A DNA stretch of 64,000 bases from Noviherbaspirillum sp. UKPF54 (lineage in GTDB: Bacteria > Pseudomonadota > Gammaproteobacteria > Burkholderiales > Burkholderiaceae_D), in NCBI RefSeq assembly GCF_007874125.1, contig NZ_CP040128.1, positions 3,782,001 to 3,846,000 on the forward strand, written 5' to 3'. Within the stretch, counting starts at the first letter, position 1. Each line of letters begins with the position of its first letter. The notes beneath the pieces were generated by a model, which ran no database searches, was not told the origin of the DNA, and saw only the letters and a list, made by a program, of their open reading frames with translations. The position numbers and the translations under genes were made by a program. Shown here in pieces: positions 63,049 through 64,000 of the stretch.

Positions 63049-63690
63049 ATGAAGAAGTTACCTATAGCAATCTTTCTTTCGCTGATCGGAATCGCATCGC
63101 AATCGTTCGGCCAGACCACCACCACGACCACGACCAAGGACGATGCGGCCAAAAGCAGTGCGACGCCGTCGTCGGGCACGGATGCCTCGTCCGGCTCCTC
63201 CGGGACATCCGGAACCGTGACCACGACGACTACGACCGTCAAACCGTCGAAGAACGACACTTCATCGTCGGGGTCGTCCGGCACGGACAGCAGCGGCAGC
63301 GCGGGCACCACGCCGGACAGCAGCACGTCGGGCACCGGCAGCACGAGCGGCGGCTCCAGCGGAACCTCGGGCTCGAGCAGCACGCCAGACAGCACCACCA
63401 CGGGAACGAGCAGCACTTCGGGTACAAGCGGTACCTCGGCTCCTTCGGGCAGCTCGGACACATCCAGCTCCAGCACCAGCAGTCCCAGCCTGAACGTGCC
63501 GCCGCCACCGGACTACAGTAACCGGGGCAGTTCCGGCTCCTCGTCATCCAGCACGACCGGCACGGGCAGCACCACCTCCGGGACATCCGGGACGGATTCC
63601 TCTGGTACGAGCGGTTCATCCAGCGGCAGCATGGACAACAGCACTTACGACAAGAGCCAGCAGCCAAGCAAATCCGGCACATCGCAGTAA
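63049..63690 (+). CDS. Secreted Ser/Thr/Gly-rich low-complexity protein
   Basis: A 213-residue protein with GAAGGAG ahead of the ATG and a signal peptide 'MKKLPIAIFLSLIGIASQSF' cut near 'GQT'. The mature part is almost entirely Ser, Thr, Gly, Asp and Pro, with runs such as 'TTTTTTTKDD', 'GTSGSSSTPDSTTTGTSSTS' and 'SSGSSSSSTTGTGSTTSGTS'. No Cys, no domain. Such sequence is intrinsically disordered and may be a surface, matrix or glycosylated protein, or a fast-evolving filler. A short 'LNVPPPPDYSNRG' segment breaks the repeats at about residue 150. Confidence 0.8.
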   Translation: MKKLPIAIFLSLIGIASQSFGQTTTTTTTKDDAAKSSATPSSGTDASSGSSGTSGTVTTTTTTVKPSKNDTSSSGSSGTDSSGSAGTTPDSSTSGTGSTSGGSSGTSGSSSTPDSTTTGTSSTSGTSGTSAPSGSSDTSSSSTSSPSLNVPPPPDYSNRGSSGSSSSSTTGTGSTTSGTSGTDSSGTSGSSSGSMDNSTYDKSQQPSKSGTSQ

Positions 63691-63712
63691 GCCGGGAGAG
63701 GCAACATCCAGC

Positions 63713-63794
63713 GGGCGGCCGAGCGGCCGCTCGCCCAACATGACTGCCGGCCGCATTTGCGGGCGGCCATTTTCTTGCCGGGCATTTGCCCGGC
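63713..63794 (+). terminator. Three successive hairpins after the low-complexity protein gene
   Basis: Hairpin 1 (63713-63736): GGGC ... GCCC enclosing the palindrome GAGCGGCCGCTC. Hairpin 2 (63746-63767): GCCGGCCGC-ATTT-GCGGGCGGC with one G-G mismatch, followed by ATTTTCTT. Hairpin 3 (63777-63794): GCCGGGC-ATTT-GCCCGGC followed by TTT. Hairpins 2 and 3 look like tandem terminators sharing an ATTT loop. Confidence 0.7.
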
Positions 63795-64000
63795 TTTCGT
63801 CACAGCCGAGCCGGCATGCTTTTCTGTATATAAACATTTCCCAAAGAATGCTCCAGCTTTGGGAAGTCGCGAAAAATTGTTCCGCATCAATTTCGCGTGC
63901 TTGACGGCATTCGGCCACTGCGGCCAAGATTATCGGCTCGAACTGCCTGCCATCCAGCGTGGCAAGTGAAGTGCCGCGTGGACAAATGCGTAACCGGGAA
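63795..64000. other. End of window, no gene supported
   Basis: About 200 bp with a short open frame but no ribosome site or family resemblance. It is moderately AT-rich at 63815-63900 and may contain a promoter for a gene beyond the edge. Confidence 0.3.

Noticed and set aside
63757..63969. 70-codon plus-strand frame at the window end
   Set aside because: It overlaps the terminator hairpins and has no ribosome site.

Overview
The window looks like a chromosome segment of a betaproteobacterium, most likely Burkholderiales and near Oxalobacteraceae (Herbaspirillum, Noviherbaspirillum, Massilia type). This rests on high GC with strong G/C third positions, a Cupriavidus-type intracellular PHB depolymerase, DUF2946 proteins, a Bcr/CflA pump, a ba3-type oxidase and many c-di-GMP parts. 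I see no rRNA, tRNA, insertion sequence, prophage or CRISPR array. The placement is inference from gene content.

Layout. 1-2.8 kb: partial SRPBCC protein, glutathione S-transferase, and a Bcr/CflA efflux pump with its MarR regulator. 3-5.1 kb: a probable metal or redox envelope cluster (DUF2946 protein, outer-membrane barrel, TlpA-like thioredoxin) behind an FNR/ANR-like box. 5.2-9.2 kb: an electrophile-stress cluster of NemR-like TetR, RibA, GloA, a luciferase-like flavin monooxygenase and a convergent old-yellow-enzyme gene broken by a frameshift. 9.5-14.4 kb: a Sad-type aldehyde dehydrogenase, then a zinc uptake operon (small CxxC protein, porin, ZnuA, ZnuB) with no ATPase gene in view. 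14.7-15.4 kb: two small proteins sharing a 26-residue double-glycine leader, each followed by a strong hairpin. 15.55 kb: a GEMM-I class (c-di-GMP type) riboswitch ahead of a lipoprotein lytic transglycosylase, followed by a PilZ protein.

17-34.4 kb holds a complete Lap-type biofilm adhesin system: LapE (TolC), LapG protease, LapD c-di-GMP receptor, a 2789-residue LapA-like RTX adhesin, a LuxR-type regulator, and the LapC and LapB secretion parts. The adhesin has a TAAG cleavage site, about 4 kb of almost identical tandem repeats, a vWA domain and RTX repeats. Divergent from lapB, across a 400-bp AT-rich gap, is a two-partner secretion pair (filamentous-haemagglutinin-like TpsA plus its FhaC-type TpsB). 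The expected logic is that c-di-GMP bound by LapD holds LapG away from LapA, so the adhesin stays on the surface; the riboswitch, PilZ protein and HD-GYP-like protein suggest a wider c-di-GMP programme.

40.8-47.3 kb: a PAS/methyl-accepting-like protein lacking the normal kinase-control tip, an HD-GYP-like protein lacking the HD dyad, a hybrid histidine kinase with overlapping OmpR-type regulator, and a CopD-like membrane protein. 47.3-48.85 kb is a lower-GC islet with two unrecognised genes. 48.9-54 kb is a six-gene respiratory operon: two c-type cytochromes, a 58-residue one-helix subunit, oxidase subunits II and I, and another dihaem cytochrome. 54.2-64 kb: PhaZ, a Cache chemoreceptor, a large hybrid kinase, a VOC protein, a basic possibly DNA-binding protein, an unknown protein and a Ser/Thr/Gly-rich secreted protein followed by three hairpins.
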